Shown here one piece after another: positions 52,490 through 61,605 of a DNA stretch of 64,000 nucleotides. The notes beneath the pieces were generated by a model. It worked only from the letters and a program-made list of their open reading frames with translations. It ran no database searches and had not been told where the DNA came from. The number at the start of each line of letters is the position of its first letter. Positions within the stretch are counted from its first letter, which is position 1. This DNA comes from Fibrobacter sp. (GTDB lineage: Bacteria; Fibrobacterota; Fibrobacteria; Fibrobacterales; Fibrobacteraceae): the NCBI GenBank assembly GCA_024399015.1, contig JAKSIC010000005.1, positions 1 through 64,000 of the forward strand, given 5' to 3'. Position numbers and translations under genes: made by a program.

Positions 52490-53455
52490 TTAAACTTCCA
52501 CAAGGGTAGCAACCAAGCAAGAGTCCTTAGTGCTACCGCTCCCCACAAAATCAATATCCTGAGAACGTTTCCAAACGGTTTGTGCATTGGCATGAACCGA
52601 TCCTACGGCGTCACGTACACTACGAGCAAAAGCGTTCAAATTGAACTCGCTGTAGTTGGAACTGACCATAAAGAATCCCTTGGGATTCAGGAGTGTTGCA
52701 CAGTCTGCCACCAAAGGCATCAAGTGTTCGCGAACGTTAAAATTCGCACCCTTGAAGCGAGCAAAACTTGGCGGATCCAGAACGATTCCGTCAAACTTCA
52801 AGCCCTTCTTCTGAGCCCAGTGAACATACTCCACCGCATTGCCGCGGAAGAATTCTCCCGGTCGTAAATCAAGACCGTTCAACGCATAGTTTTCGCGGCC
52901 TTTATCCAAAATCTTTCCGCTAATATCAGCGTTAGTCGCAATAGTAGCACCACCCAGTCGTGCGTGCACAGAGAATGTGCAAGTGTAACTGAAGAGGTTC
53001 AAAAAACGGCGACCTTCACACATGTTGCCTACATCAAGGCGCACATGACGCATATCCAGAAACAAGCCCGGATTCACCGTATCCAGAAGATCCACGTTCA
53101 GTGTAGCCTTGCCTTCACGCACCGTACCAAGGGAATCCGAGGCGGATCCAATCAGCACTTCCATAGGCGGGTTTTCCAAGGACCTTCCTGAGCTGGAAAG
53201 ACGTTCCTTGGCAACTAGGCAAACCGGGGCGAAAACTTCACCTACAGCCTCGGCAATGGCCTTCTTTTGGGAGATCAATTCCGACCCAAAGAATTGAATC
53301 TGGAATCTGTTTCCGAAACGATCCAAAGTCATTCCAGGAAAGCCATCAGCAGCTCCGTTCACAACACGATAAGCGTCGGTAACGTCAAAAAGAGGGCTGC
53401 GTTTTTCGTTGGCAGTCAGCAGAAGATCCTTTAATTCGGTCAATTTCTGGGGCAT
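52490..53455 (-). CDS. SAM-dependent rRNA methyltransferase (RlmI/RlmK-like)
   Basis: 321 residues of the class I methyltransferase family close to 23S rRNA m5C methyltransferase RlmI. The insert domain with DRFGNRFQIQFFG is followed by LNLFSYTCTFSVHARLGGA (SAM site), then VLDPPSFAR and SSNYSEF. It lacks the N-terminal PUA domain of full RlmI. The target base is inferred only. Convergent with the activator gene, 17 bases apart. ATG 53455 was chosen; no ribosome site is clear. Confidence 0.82.
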   Translation of the reverse strand: MPQKLTELKDLLLTANEKRSPLFDVTDAYRVVNGAADGFPGMTLDRFGNRFQIQFFGSELISQKKAIAEAVGEVFAPVCLVAKERLSSSGRSLENPPMEVLIGSASDSLGTVREGKATLNVDLLDTVNPGLFLDMRHVRLDVGNMCEGRRFLNLFSYTCTFSVHARLGGATIATNADISGKILDKGRENYALNGLDLRPGEFFRGNAVEYVHWAQKKGLKFDGIVLDPPSFARFKGANFNVREHLMPLVADCATLLNPKGFFMVSSNYSEFNLNAFARSVRDAVGSVHANAQTVWKRSQDIDFVGSGSTKDSCLVATLVEV

Positions 53456-53554
53456 GGACAAAAGCTAAAAAAAAAGTGGCGAAGCTTCAACATTGTCCGT
53501 ATTTAAAGAGAGAAGAGAATCATCAAAGCCTTTAATTTCAAGAGGAGAACCAAC

Positions 53555-54361
53555 ATGGCAGAACAGGCAAAACAACTCCAGCACAACACCATGAAGTGGA
53601 TCAAGGAAAAATTCAAGTCTGAGCATCCTTTGTCCAAGGACGAAGAAGACTTGCTTTTTGATCTGGCAAAGAAAGGCAACAAAACTGCAAAGACAAAACT
53701 TTTGAAAGCTAATATGAAGTTCGTTATTCAGGTGGCGGCAAGCTACCATAACGATTGCCTGACTCAGGAGGAACTGATTAATGAAGGCGCCATCGGACTT
53801 TGGAAAGCCATGGACTATTACGATCCGTCCCGAGGCGTACGCTTTATTACCTATGCGGTGTGGTGGATCAAGGCGTCCATCACTCGCGCCATCAGCGAGA
53901 AAGGAAGCATGGTGCGGCTCCCCCTCAATCAGCAGACTCTGCTGCATAAGGCTAGGGCGAAAAGCGGCGGCCAGCAGCTCCCCGCCGAAATCAAGACATT
54001 GGAAGCCATTAGCGGCAGGACCGTTTCCCTAAGCGCAACATTTGACGCAGAAGGCGGCGCCAAGCTGGAGGATCTTATTGCAGACAAAAATGCGGACAAC
54101 CCGGAGGAAACTACGGAGAAAGACTTTATTCGTAAATTCACAACCAAATTACTCAACAAGTTGCCTTCTAGAGAACGGCAGATTATGAAAGACTTAAACG
54201 GTGTGGACCGAGAATACACCAGAAGCATTCGTGAGGAAAGCCTTTTCCTCGGGCTTTCCCGAGAACGAATCCGTCAGTTGCGGGATCAGGCCAAGCTCCG
54301 ACTTCGCCGCATCAATAGCGACGGCCATCTGAACCCAACGTTAATGGAAATCATGTCATAA
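53555..54361 (+). CDS. Sigma-70 family RNA polymerase sigma factor
   Basis: 268 residues, without region 1.1. Region 2 (ANMKFVIQVAASYHN, EELINEGAIGLWKAMDYYDPSRGVRF, ITYAVWWIKASITRAI), then VRLPLNQQ at the region 3 start, and region 4.2 (SLFLGLSRERIRQLRDQAKLRLRRI). The short form and RLPLNQ resemble primary sigma factors of Bacteroidetes; it could be the housekeeping or an alternative sigma factor. A GAGGAG site lies eight bases before the ATG. A bidirectional terminator separates it from nrdR. Confidence 0.88.
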   Translation: MAEQAKQLQHNTMKWIKEKFKSEHPLSKDEEDLLFDLAKKGNKTAKTKLLKANMKFVIQVAASYHNDCLTQEELINEGAIGLWKAMDYYDPSRGVRFITYAVWWIKASITRAISEKGSMVRLPLNQQTLLHKARAKSGGQQLPAEIKTLEAISGRTVSLSATFDAEGGAKLEDLIADKNADNPEETTEKDFIRKFTTKLLNKLPSRERQIMKDLNGVDREYTRSIREESLFLGLSRERIRQLRDQAKLRLRRINSDGHLNPTLMEIMS

Positions 54362-54387
54362 AAAAAAGGGCCTTCTGGGCTCCTTTT
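54361..54387. terminator. Bidirectional terminator between the sigma factor and nrdR
   Basis: AAAAGG-GCC and GGCTCCTTTT pair with one bulged base, leaving A- and T-tracts at both ends. Confidence 0.65.
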
Positions 54388-54433
54388 CAAATATTGCGGT
54401 GCATGTTTCCGCAAGCCAACTTGCGTTGAAGAA

Positions 54434-54877
54434 TTACTTGTCCAGAGTCTTGATCTGGTCAACGAACTCGCCCACTTCCTTGAACTCACGGTAGATGGAA
54501 GCAAAGCGAACGTATGCCACCGGGTCCAACTTCTTCAGTTCCTGCATCACCAGATTACCAATCTGTTCGTAGGACACTTCGAAGTTTTCAGTAACGGTCA
54601 GCGCATTTTCAACGTTGATAGCAACCTGTTCCATTTCCATAGTGGAAATGGGGCGCTTCTTGCAGGAGTTCATGATGCCCTTCAGCAACTTTTCGCGCTG
54701 GAAGGCTTCATGTTCACCACTACGCTTGATCACAGTAAGGGGCTGAAGTTCCACGTATTCGCGGGTAGAGAAACGGCGACCGCATTCGACGCATTCACGG
54801 CGACGACGGATGTAGGAGCCGATAGCGCGGCTATCGACTACCTTGTCGTTATCTTTCTTGCAAAACGGACAGATCAT
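54434..54877 (-). CDS. nrdR: Transcriptional repressor NrdR
   Basis: 147 residues. The zinc ribbon (CPFC near the N terminus, CVEC and RFSTRE) and the ATP-cone (VIKRSGEHEAFQREKLLKGI) are complete, and the length is typical. NrdR senses ATP/dATP and represses ribonucleotide reductase genes; none are adjacent. The start at ATG 54877 is inferred from the conserved MICPFC start. The upstream leader consists of AATTATG heptads, and there is no normal ribosome site. Confidence 0.93.
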   Translation of the reverse strand: MICPFCKKDNDKVVDSRAIGSYIRRRRECVECGRRFSTREYVELQPLTVIKRSGEHEAFQREKLLKGIMNSCKKRPISTMEMEQVAINVENALTVTENFEVSYEQIGNLVMQELKKLDPVAYVRFASIYREFKEVGEFVDQIKTLDK

Positions 54878-54890
54878 GATTTTCAAAAAC

Positions 54891-54984
54891 AATTATGAAG
54901 TACGAATTATGAATTATGAGATTTTTTCGCGCCGTAGCCGCCTTACTTACTCTTGTAATTCATAACTCATAATTCGTAATTAGC
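54891..54984. repeat. Inverted pair of AATTATG heptad arrays between nrdR and tkt
   Basis: AATTATG, AAGTACG, AATTATG, AATTATG occupy 54891-54918. AATTCAT, AACTCAT, AATTCGT, AATTA- run from 54957, the reverse complement of the same heptad. The tkt stop codon TAA is the outermost part of the right array. A T-tract and CGCGCCG separate the arms. Confidence 0.88.
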
Positions 54985-57049
54985 CATTGGCCTTCTTGAA
55001 TTCCTCGACGTTAGCCTTGTATTCAGCCAGGTATTCCTTAGCGGCAGCCACAACTGCTTCCGGAGTGTAACCGAATTCCTTTTCGAGGACGCCAGCCGGA
55101 GCGGAAGCGCCGAAGCGTTCCAGGCCGGAAACCTTACCGAAGCCACCCACGACCTGAGCGAACAGGAGCGGGAGACCGCTGGACTTGGCGAACACCGGAG
55201 TCCACGGGGTAATGATGGAGTCGCGGTATTCCTTGCTCTGGCTCATGAAGAGAGCCGGGCTGATCATGGAGACCACGCGAACCTTGAGACCTTCAGCGCG
55301 GAGAACTTCTGCAGCGTCGTGAGTCAAGAGAACGTCGGAACCGTTGGAAACGAAGGTGAGGTCCGGACGAGCGGAACCGCAGTTGTCACTAACAACGTAA
55401 GCACCCTTACGGCACTTGGCAGCGTCAACCTTGCGATCACCCGGGAGGGTCTTCACGTTCTGACGGGTAAGAATGATGGTGGTCGGGCTATCGTTGTTTT
55501 CAAAAGCCATTTCCCATGCTGCAACAGTTTCGAATGCGTCAGCCGGACGAAGGACCAGCATTTCGGACTTACCGTTAGCCTTCTTGAGGCCTTCCAGCAA
55601 ACGAATCTGAGTTTCGTGTTCAATAGGCTGATGAGTAGGACCATCTTCGCCAACGCGGAAGCTGTCATGAGTGTACATGAACTTCACCGGCAGGCCCATG
55701 AGAGCTGCCATACGGAGAACAGGCTTCATGAAGTCACTGAACACGAAGAAGGTTGCGCAAATCGGATAGAGACCGCCGTGGAGGGCGATACCGCAGCAGA
55801 TAGCACCCATGGTAAGTTCGGCAACACCGACCTGGACGAAACCGCCCTTGAAGTCGTTAGCGCGGAAGATACCGGTCTTGTTCAGGAAGGCCTGGGTATT
55901 ATCGGAGTTAGAAAGGTCAGCAGAAGAGCAAATGCAGTTCTTTACGTTTTCAGCCAGGTGACCGAGGATGGTACCGGAGGTAACGCGGGTTGCAACACCT
56001 TCCTTAAGTTCGAGACCGGAGAGGTCAATCTTCGGAGCCTTGCCAGAGAGCCATTCCTTGAGGGTTGCTGCCTTTTCAGGATTTGCAGCGTCCCAAGCAG
56101 CCTTTTCCTTCTTCCAGGCTTCGACTTCCTTGCGAAGTTCGGCCTTGCGAGCTTCGAAAGCTTCAGCAACGTCCGGGAAAATCTGGAACGGTTCTGCCGG
56201 ATCGCCACCGAGATTCTTCACGGTTGCGTCGGTAGAAGCACCAGCGGCATTCAGCGGCTGGCCGTGGGTAGAGACAGCACCTTCAAAGGACTTGCCGTCT
56301 TCGGCAATGGCGCCCTTAGCCATGGTGGTATGACCAATCACGATGACCGGCTTTTCGGTTTCAGCCCAAGCAGCCTTGAAAGCCTTGCGGAGAGAGGCGA
56401 TATCAGAACCATCGGAGTCAATGACGCGGAAACCCCATGCTTCGTACTGCTTCACGAAGTCGTGGCTCATCACGTCTTCGCAGCGGCAGGAAAGCTGGAC
56501 CTGGTTGGCGTCATAGAAGAAAATCAAGTTGGAGAGCTTGAGGTGACCAGCGACGCGGCCCACGCCGTAAGCGATTTCTTCTTCGAGACCGCCATCGGAA
56601 ACCAGGCAAACCACCTTGTGGTTCAGGATGTCGCCGAAACGTTCCACCATGAAGCGTTCTGCGATAGCGTTACCGAGGGCAAGACCATGACCGATACCGA
56701 GGGGGCCACTGGAGTTTTCGATGCCGAGGGCAACTTCAACTTCCGGATGACCAGGGGTACGGGAACCCAACTGGCGGAAGTTCTTCAAGTCTTCCATGGA
56801 GAGCTTACCCTGGAGGGCAAGTTCGGAATAAAGAAGTGCAGACATATGGCCCGGGTCCATGAAGAAACGGTCACGGGCTTCCCAGTTGGGGTTTTCAGGG
56901 TCAAAACGGAGGAATTCTGCGAAAAGGAGGGTGGTAGCGTCAGCTGCACCCATGGCTCCACCCGGATGACCGGACTTTGCCTTCTGCACCATGGCAGCGG
57001 AAAGAATTCGAACGTTGTCGGCCGCTTTTGTAACTAATGCGTCTTGCAC
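54980..57049 (-). CDS. tkt: Transketolase
   Basis: 689 residues. SGHPGGAMGAAD, then the thiamine-diphosphate site GDILNHKVVCLVSDGGLEE and metal ligand region, the pyrimidine domain with TMGAICCGIALHGG and MYTHDSFRVGEDGPTHQPIEH are characteristic. It transfers two-carbon units in the pentose phosphate pathway in the cytosol. The start is probably GTG 57049, with AGAGAGGA upstream. The stop codon lies in heptad repeats. The extended Lys/Ala-rich segment near residue 315 is a small helical insertion. Confidence 0.94.
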   Translation of the reverse strand: MQDALVTKAADNVRILSAAMVQKAKSGHPGGAMGAADATTLLFAEFLRFDPENPNWEARDRFFMDPGHMSALLYSELALQGKLSMEDLKNFRQLGSRTPGHPEVEVALGIENSSGPLGIGHGLALGNAIAERFMVERFGDILNHKVVCLVSDGGLEEEIAYGVGRVAGHLKLSNLIFFYDANQVQLSCRCEDVMSHDFVKQYEAWGFRVIDSDGSDIASLRKAFKAAWAETEKPVIVIGHTTMAKGAIAEDGKSFEGAVSTHGQPLNAAGASTDATVKNLGGDPAEPFQIFPDVAEAFEARKAELRKEVEAWKKEKAAWDAANPEKAATLKEWLSGKAPKIDLSGLELKEGVATRVTSGTILGHLAENVKNCICSSADLSNSDNTQAFLNKTGIFRANDFKGGFVQVGVAELTMGAICCGIALHGGLYPICATFFVFSDFMKPVLRMAALMGLPVKFMYTHDSFRVGEDGPTHQPIEHETQIRLLEGLKKANGKSEMLVLRPADAFETVAAWEMAFENNDSPTTIILTRQNVKTLPGDRKVDAAKCRKGAYVVSDNCGSARPDLTFVSNGSDVLLTHDAAEVLRAEGLKVRVVSMISPALFMSQSKEYRDSIITPWTPVFAKSSGLPLLFAQVVGGFGKVSGLERFGASAPAGVLEKEFGYTPEAVVAAAKEYLAEYKANVEEFKKANG

Positions 57050-57223
57050 TTTATATATCCTCTCTCTAGTTTTAGAACGATGAGCCGTTCCAAATTTTGA
57101 GCCAAATTTAGTTTTTTAACACCACTCTTCAAGGTGAACAAACCTATTTGTACATTAAAATGTAAAGAAAGGTTACTTGCCAGCCGTTAAGCTACACATT
57201 TGAACAGGAAATTTGGTAAAAAA

Positions 57224-57883
57224 TCAACGAAATAGACGTTGGTTGAACTCTATCTCGAAGCCTGCATAGGAAGGGGAAATCTTTCGAAGGGCGGAGCACA
57301 AACCATCAGTTTTCCCCTGGTACGGGTAATTTCGACAGACTTTCAATTCAGGTGCGCGGGACCGGATTTCATCGATGATTACGTCTGCAATTTTTTTCTC
57401 CCAAGGGCGACTGGAATCATAGAGTACACCCACATCGGCATTTCGTTCTTTTCCGTCTAAAACAGGAGTAAAACTATGAATCGCCAGATGGAAAATAGGT
57501 GTTTCTGCTGAATTGACAAAATTTTCCAGGGAATCTCGATAATCCAGGTAGTAAGCAAAAGCCTTTTTTCGAAGAGCATAATATTTAGCTACAGTGCGGT
57601 CATCAGCCAACGGAGCCGGCGCGCAATGTTCCCAGAACTCGCTGAAAACACTTTTATTCCAAAGGCTACGATTCAGGTCTATAAACAGCCTGCTGTATCT
57701 TCCTGCAGAATAGAAATCCGGCTTTAGCTTCCGCACCAAGGCGTCATAAAGTTCCACCGCCCCAATATCGTATCCGCGATGGGTATTCAGAATTTCCTGA
57801 GGAATTTCCAAATTACGGGCAAAGGAAGGAACGTCGTTGCGGGCATGTTCGCAAGTAACGATCAACTTAAAATCATCAAACAT
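57224..57883 (-). CDS. N-formylglutamate amidohydrolase-like protein
   Basis: 219 residues. VTCEHARNDVP (metal-binding Glu and His), HRGYDIGAVELYDAL, SRLFIDLNRSLWNKS and HSFTP (His) match the HutG/N-formylglutamate amidohydrolase family, zinc-type peptidase-like enzymes. It would cleave a small amide such as formyl- or acyl-glutamate or a product of the neighbouring ligases. No histidine-degradation genes are near. ATG 57883 was chosen, 17 bases after the GCS2-type gene stop; last gene of the four-gene cluster. Confidence 0.78.
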   Translation of the reverse strand: MFDDFKLIVTCEHARNDVPSFARNLEIPQEILNTHRGYDIGAVELYDALVRKLKPDFYSAGRYSRLFIDLNRSLWNKSVFSEFWEHCAPAPLADDRTVAKYYALRKKAFAYYLDYRDSLENFVNSAETPIFHLAIHSFTPVLDGKERNADVGVLYDSSRPWEKKIADVIIDEIRSRAPELKVCRNYPYQGKTDGLCSALRKISPSYAGFEIEFNQRLFR

Positions 57884-57900
57884 ATGTGTCCCGGAGAACC

Positions 57901-59145
57901 TTACTCCACGTCGTACAAAGTATTTTCTGCAAGGCAACGGGCCAAGCGACCGTATTCGCAAACAAAATCGTCGCGACCAGGATTTGTCCCCACGTTCTTT
58001 ACCAGGGTGCTGGCGAGGGTGCCACGGTTGAACATTTTTTGGAGAAGTGCCAAAGAATGGGCGGAAATCTTGGACTGAACTTTTGCGGTGATTTTCTTGA
58101 CGAGTTCACCTGCCGTGATTTCAGAAGCTTCGATACCAAAGGCTACCAGAAAGTTCTTGTCGCGAATGATTGTCTTTTCGGCGAAGCGGGTGGTGTCCAG
58201 CAGGATTTTTGCAAGGGCTTCCGTCTCCAGCTTTTTCACACGGTACAATGCGAAGGAAGAATCCAGCCCGGTGAAGGCACCTTCGGTGAGGCCCTTCAAC
58301 ACAGCCACTTCCCATTCGGCGATGGCGATGTCGGCATCAGGACATTCCTGAATATCCACCAGACGGATTTCCACGGCACCGCGGTCAAAGCGGGCAATGG
58401 CTCCACGGCTATTGAGGAAGAAATGGTTCAGCAAATGTTCCGTATCGTAGGGAGCAATATCCGCCTTCACCTTCTCGAAAATCTGCTTGTTGTAATCGTC
58501 GTAAGTGAATACAGCTTCCGGAATCACGGAGCCAGCGATACTGGGAACACGATCCTGATTGTGGCGGTAAGTCTCAATACGGCCATCCAAGCAACCGCAG
58601 TATTTTCCATCCAGGAAGGGGCTGGATGCGGCGATGGCCGGAATCAGAGGAAGCAAGGCTCGAATGGCAGCATGCAACTTTCCGAATTCAGCATCACCGT
58701 TAAAACTCAAGTTAATATGAGTGCTCTGAAGATTCGCCCAGCCGTGGCCTTTGCAGTTGAAAATGCGGTCGTAGGTCTCGTAGATTTCGTTGCAGTCATA
58801 GGGCCACAACTGCATTTCTGCAGGATCCATAAAAGGGTGTGCCGCACTAGGCAGGAGCATGGCGTTAATGGACTTCAGTTTTTCGTTGGCCAGCAAAATT
58901 TCCTTATGGAAGGCTGTGCCAAGATTCTTCAGATGCTCCACAGGGTTAGCGCACTTGAATTCCAGAACATGGCTCACCAATTCATTGGAAAGTCCAATAC
59001 AACCGTGTTCCACATCGGAAAGCTGTTCGCCGTTCTTATCCTTTCCCAGCGGCACATCAGCACGAGGGAGGACATTTAAATTGTCTCGGTCAACGATCAT
59101 GTATTCCATCTCGATGCCGTATTTTTGCCAAAGTTTGAAATTCAT
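57901..59145 (-). CDS. GCS2-type glutamate-cysteine-ligase-like enzyme
   Basis: 414 residues. YGIEMEYMIVDRDNLNVLP (Glu-containing active-site strand), HVLEFKCANP, STHINLSFNG, CGCLDGRIETYRHNQDR and AVEIRLVDIQECP are features of the carboxylate-amine ligase family that contains GshA type 2 and YbdK. It forms a gamma-glutamyl or related amide bond with ATP. The ATG overlaps the stop of the ATP-grasp gene by four bases. With two ligases in one cluster, the likely job is building a small glutamyl-containing compound, or modifying a peptide. Confidence 0.78.
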   Translation of the reverse strand: MNFKLWQKYGIEMEYMIVDRDNLNVLPRADVPLGKDKNGEQLSDVEHGCIGLSNELVSHVLEFKCANPVEHLKNLGTAFHKEILLANEKLKSINAMLLPSAAHPFMDPAEMQLWPYDCNEIYETYDRIFNCKGHGWANLQSTHINLSFNGDAEFGKLHAAIRALLPLIPAIAASSPFLDGKYCGCLDGRIETYRHNQDRVPSIAGSVIPEAVFTYDDYNKQIFEKVKADIAPYDTEHLLNHFFLNSRGAIARFDRGAVEIRLVDIQECPDADIAIAEWEVAVLKGLTEGAFTGLDSSFALYRVKKLETEALAKILLDTTRFAEKTIIRDKNFLVAFGIEASEITAGELVKKITAKVQSKISAHSLALLQKMFNRGTLASTLVKNVGTNPGRDDFVCEYGRLARCLAENTLYDVE

Positions 59146-60644
59146 AAATAAAAGGCTCTCTCGTGTTGAATGAGTTTTTGTTGGGCTGCGTTCAGGCGGT
59201 CTTCTATGCGGTGGCGCAAGGAACGCATGATGGCAGCGTAGATTTTTCTTTTACCGACTTGATCTTCAATCCCCGCGTCGATACTGGGGTTATCATTGAC
59301 TTCTACTACAATGGGGTGGCCATCCCATTCCTTAAGATCCACGCCATACAAGCCGTTGCCAATCATGCTGCAGATTTTAAGCGCAGTCTTTACAACGCCA
59401 TGAGGCACATTTTCAATAGGCAGGCAGTCGAACATGCCACAGATTTCGTCCTTGTCTTCGCTGGCCCAGTTATAGATTTGCCAGTGGTCCTTTGCCATGT
59501 AGTATTTGCAGGCATAAAGGGGCTTTCCGTCCAGCACGCCAATACGCCAGTCAAAATCCGTAGGGGTAAATTCCTGGGCAATCAGAAGGTCGCTGGTTTC
59601 GAACATCTTGTTCAGCGTATCTTCCAGTTCCTCGTGATTCGTCACCTTCTTCACGCCCATGGAGAAGCTGGAATCCGGCGACTTGATCACCATGGGGAAC
59701 CCGATCTCCTTAGCCAACGTGTGGCGATTTTCGGAATGGGCAATGATGGTCTTCGGCGTATGAATTTTTGCAGCCTGCATCAATTCCTGAAGGTACACCT
59801 TGTTGGAGCAGCGGAGGATGCTATCCGGGTCATCAATGACGGCGATGCCCAAGGATTGAGCGCGACGAGCAAAACTGTAAGTGTAATGATTTACGTTGGT
59901 GGTTTCGCGGATGAACAGAGCGTCAAATTCACCGACTCGGTGATAATCCTTACGGGTAATCAATTCCACACGGAAACCGGTTTCTTCGGCAGCCTTGATG
60001 AAGTTCTGGATAGCCTGAGCGTTACTGGGAGGCTCCTTTTCTTCAGGGTTCGTGAGAATCGCCAAGTCATACAAGTAATCTTCTTCCTTGCTGGTGGCGT
60101 AGCGGTTCTTTTCGAAGTATTCCTGGGCAAACTTGTTCACCAAATCCATGTGGGTTTCCGGAATTTCATCCACGCAAATAGGGCGAATGCTCTGAATGAA
60201 CCATTTCTGCTTAAAGATGAATTTGGCACGAAGAAGCGGAGCCTGGAACAAGCGATAAAGTTCCTGAGAAAGTTCCAAGTACTGGGGGCTTACATTCTGG
60301 CCGAAGTAAATACTCAAGACAAACTCGGTACTCGTTAGTTTATGCAAACTCTTCTGGATCAAGTTGTCAATTTCGTCAGAAATATGCTTGATGACTGCGG
60401 TAGTCTTGAAATCACGCATATTCTTGACGCCAGGAATCACCTTGTGTCCGCGGGCTTCCGCCAGGAGGGACACGTAGTAGCCCTTGCTCTGGTAACTGTA
60501 ATCCCTGCAGAGGTTAAAAACGCGAGTATTACGGTCACCGTTGTATTTTTGGGAAATAAGGTAGTCCTGGGCAGAAACAACTTCTACTCCGGGTACATTA
60601 AGCTTCCAATTCTTCGGGTTATAAACAACAATTAATTTTTTCAT
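59142..60644 (-). CDS. RLAN-domain RimK-like ATP-grasp ligase
   Basis: 500 residues. The N-terminal RLAN domain (about 1-170) has RDYSYQSKGYYVSLLAEARGHKV; the ATP-grasp domain (about 225-480) has IRETTNVNHYTYSFA, CSNKVYLQELM, PMVIKSPDSSFSMGVKKV (nucleotide loop), and VVEVNDNPSIDAGIED (metal site). RimK-type enzymes attach glutamate or other amino acids by amide bonds; RLAN forms occur in predicted peptide-modifying and metabolite clusters. Substrate unknown. It sits second in the leftward cluster, between heptad repeats and a four-base overlap with GCS2. ATG 60644 has no strong ribosome site. Confidence 0.8.
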   Translation of the reverse strand: MKKLIVVYNPKNWKLNVPGVEVVSAQDYLISQKYNGDRNTRVFNLCRDYSYQSKGYYVSLLAEARGHKVIPGVKNMRDFKTTAVIKHISDEIDNLIQKSLHKLTSTEFVLSIYFGQNVSPQYLELSQELYRLFQAPLLRAKFIFKQKWFIQSIRPICVDEIPETHMDLVNKFAQEYFEKNRYATSKEEDYLYDLAILTNPEEKEPPSNAQAIQNFIKAAEETGFRVELITRKDYHRVGEFDALFIRETTNVNHYTYSFARRAQSLGIAVIDDPDSILRCSNKVYLQELMQAAKIHTPKTIIAHSENRHTLAKEIGFPMVIKSPDSSFSMGVKKVTNHEELEDTLNKMFETSDLLIAQEFTPTDFDWRIGVLDGKPLYACKYYMAKDHWQIYNWASEDKDEICGMFDCLPIENVPHGVVKTALKICSMIGNGLYGVDLKEWDGHPIVVEVNDNPSIDAGIEDQVGKRKIYAAIMRSLRHRIEDRLNAAQQKLIQHERAFYL

Positions 60645-60662
60645 AGGAAATTTTGGGTATGC

Positions 60663-60733
60663 AGTGGTTAGTGGCTAGTAAACAGGATTGCAGAAAAATG
60701 TCCGCAACCACCAATCACTAGTCACTAATCACT
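60663..60733. repeat. Inverted pair of AGTGRYT heptad arrays
   Basis: AGTGGTT, AGTGGCT, AGTAAAC lie at 60663-60683; AACCACC, AATCACT, AGTCACT, AATCACT at 60706-60733, the reverse complement of the same consensus. The TGA stop of the C39-like gene (60731-60729) is part of the right array. Confidence 0.88.
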
Positions 60734-61421
60734 TTTCTACTACAAGAACATTGCCGTCGTAGGTCATGACGCCAAGGAGAATGCTGTGGATCAGTCGGAA
60801 CTTATCCACCTTGTAGTAAGGGCCGTCGCAAAGAGGATTTGCGCAGTCCGGATCCGCCACCAGGAACTGTTTCTTTTCATCAAGGCCGTACAGCACTACG
60901 AAATGGCCGCAAGGATCCCCGATGATATCATCAAACACAGAGCGGTTGTTTTCGTTGGTGTATTCCCGCTTGCAACCGTAGAGATATGTGGCCGAAAGTC
61001 CGCAAAGAACAGGAACGTTCTTCTTGAAGTACTTCTCGAACATGGACGCCCGCAAGTCTGCAGTCGCCACAGTGCCACCCAGGTCAATAAAGCGGATATA
61101 GGCTTCGATAGCCTTCTTCAGTTTTGGAGCATGCTTCGCCTTGTGGAGCTGAACGAGTTTTGCTCGCAACTCCGGCATCTTGAGGTCACTCCAGCTGGGG
61201 TCGAAAATCTTGAGATTGTAAGAATAGATAGTAACCTTAAAGCCCCGCTTCAGGGCGTCGATACCCAGGAACACCCCAAGGGTACCGCCTTCTTCAAGGA
61301 ATTCAATTTCAGAGATGAGTTGTTGAAGGGAAAGGTTTAAGCCAAGATGCGCATAAACCGCGTGGAGGCTCGTGGGGCCGCAAGTCACGTCATCTGGCTG
61401 CGGTAGGATTTTGATGTCCAT
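60729..61421 (-). CDS. C39-like cysteine peptidase
   Basis: 230 residues. DDVTCGPTSLHAV contains the catalytic Cys14, and GHFVVLYG gives the His, with ADPD as the likely Asp. This is the peptidase C39 fold used to trim double-glycine leader peptides, here without an ABC transporter fusion. As the first gene of the leftward cluster with two amide ligases, it may process a precursor peptide, or act as a hydrolase on the product. No precursor peptide gene with a double-Gly leader was found nearby. Function otherwise open. Confidence 0.78.
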   Translation of the reverse strand: MDIKILPQPDDVTCGPTSLHAVYAHLGLNLSLQQLISEIEFLEEGGTLGVFLGIDALKRGFKVTIYSYNLKIFDPSWSDLKMPELRAKLVQLHKAKHAPKLKKAIEAYIRFIDLGGTVATADLRASMFEKYFKKNVPVLCGLSATYLYGCKREYTNENNRSVFDDIIGDPCGHFVVLYGLDEKKQFLVADPDCANPLCDGPYYKVDKFRLIHSILLGVMTYDGNVLVVEK

Positions 61422-61605
61422 CGTTTGCCTCTGTCGAACGCCCTGGTCAACACGACCTAGGCCCTGAACTTGGCGGTTTCGGTATTACTATCTAGCCGTC
61501 GATTGGACATGCATAAAACTACCAATATCAAAGAGCAAAAACAAGGGGGAGGAAATAATATTTTTTTCGTATTATCTATATTATGGGGAACACCAAAGGA
61601 GAACA

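Noticed and set aside
60729-61421. Bacteriocin processing and export locus
   Set aside because: The C39 domain lacks an ABC transporter, and no double-glycine leader peptide gene was seen nearby.
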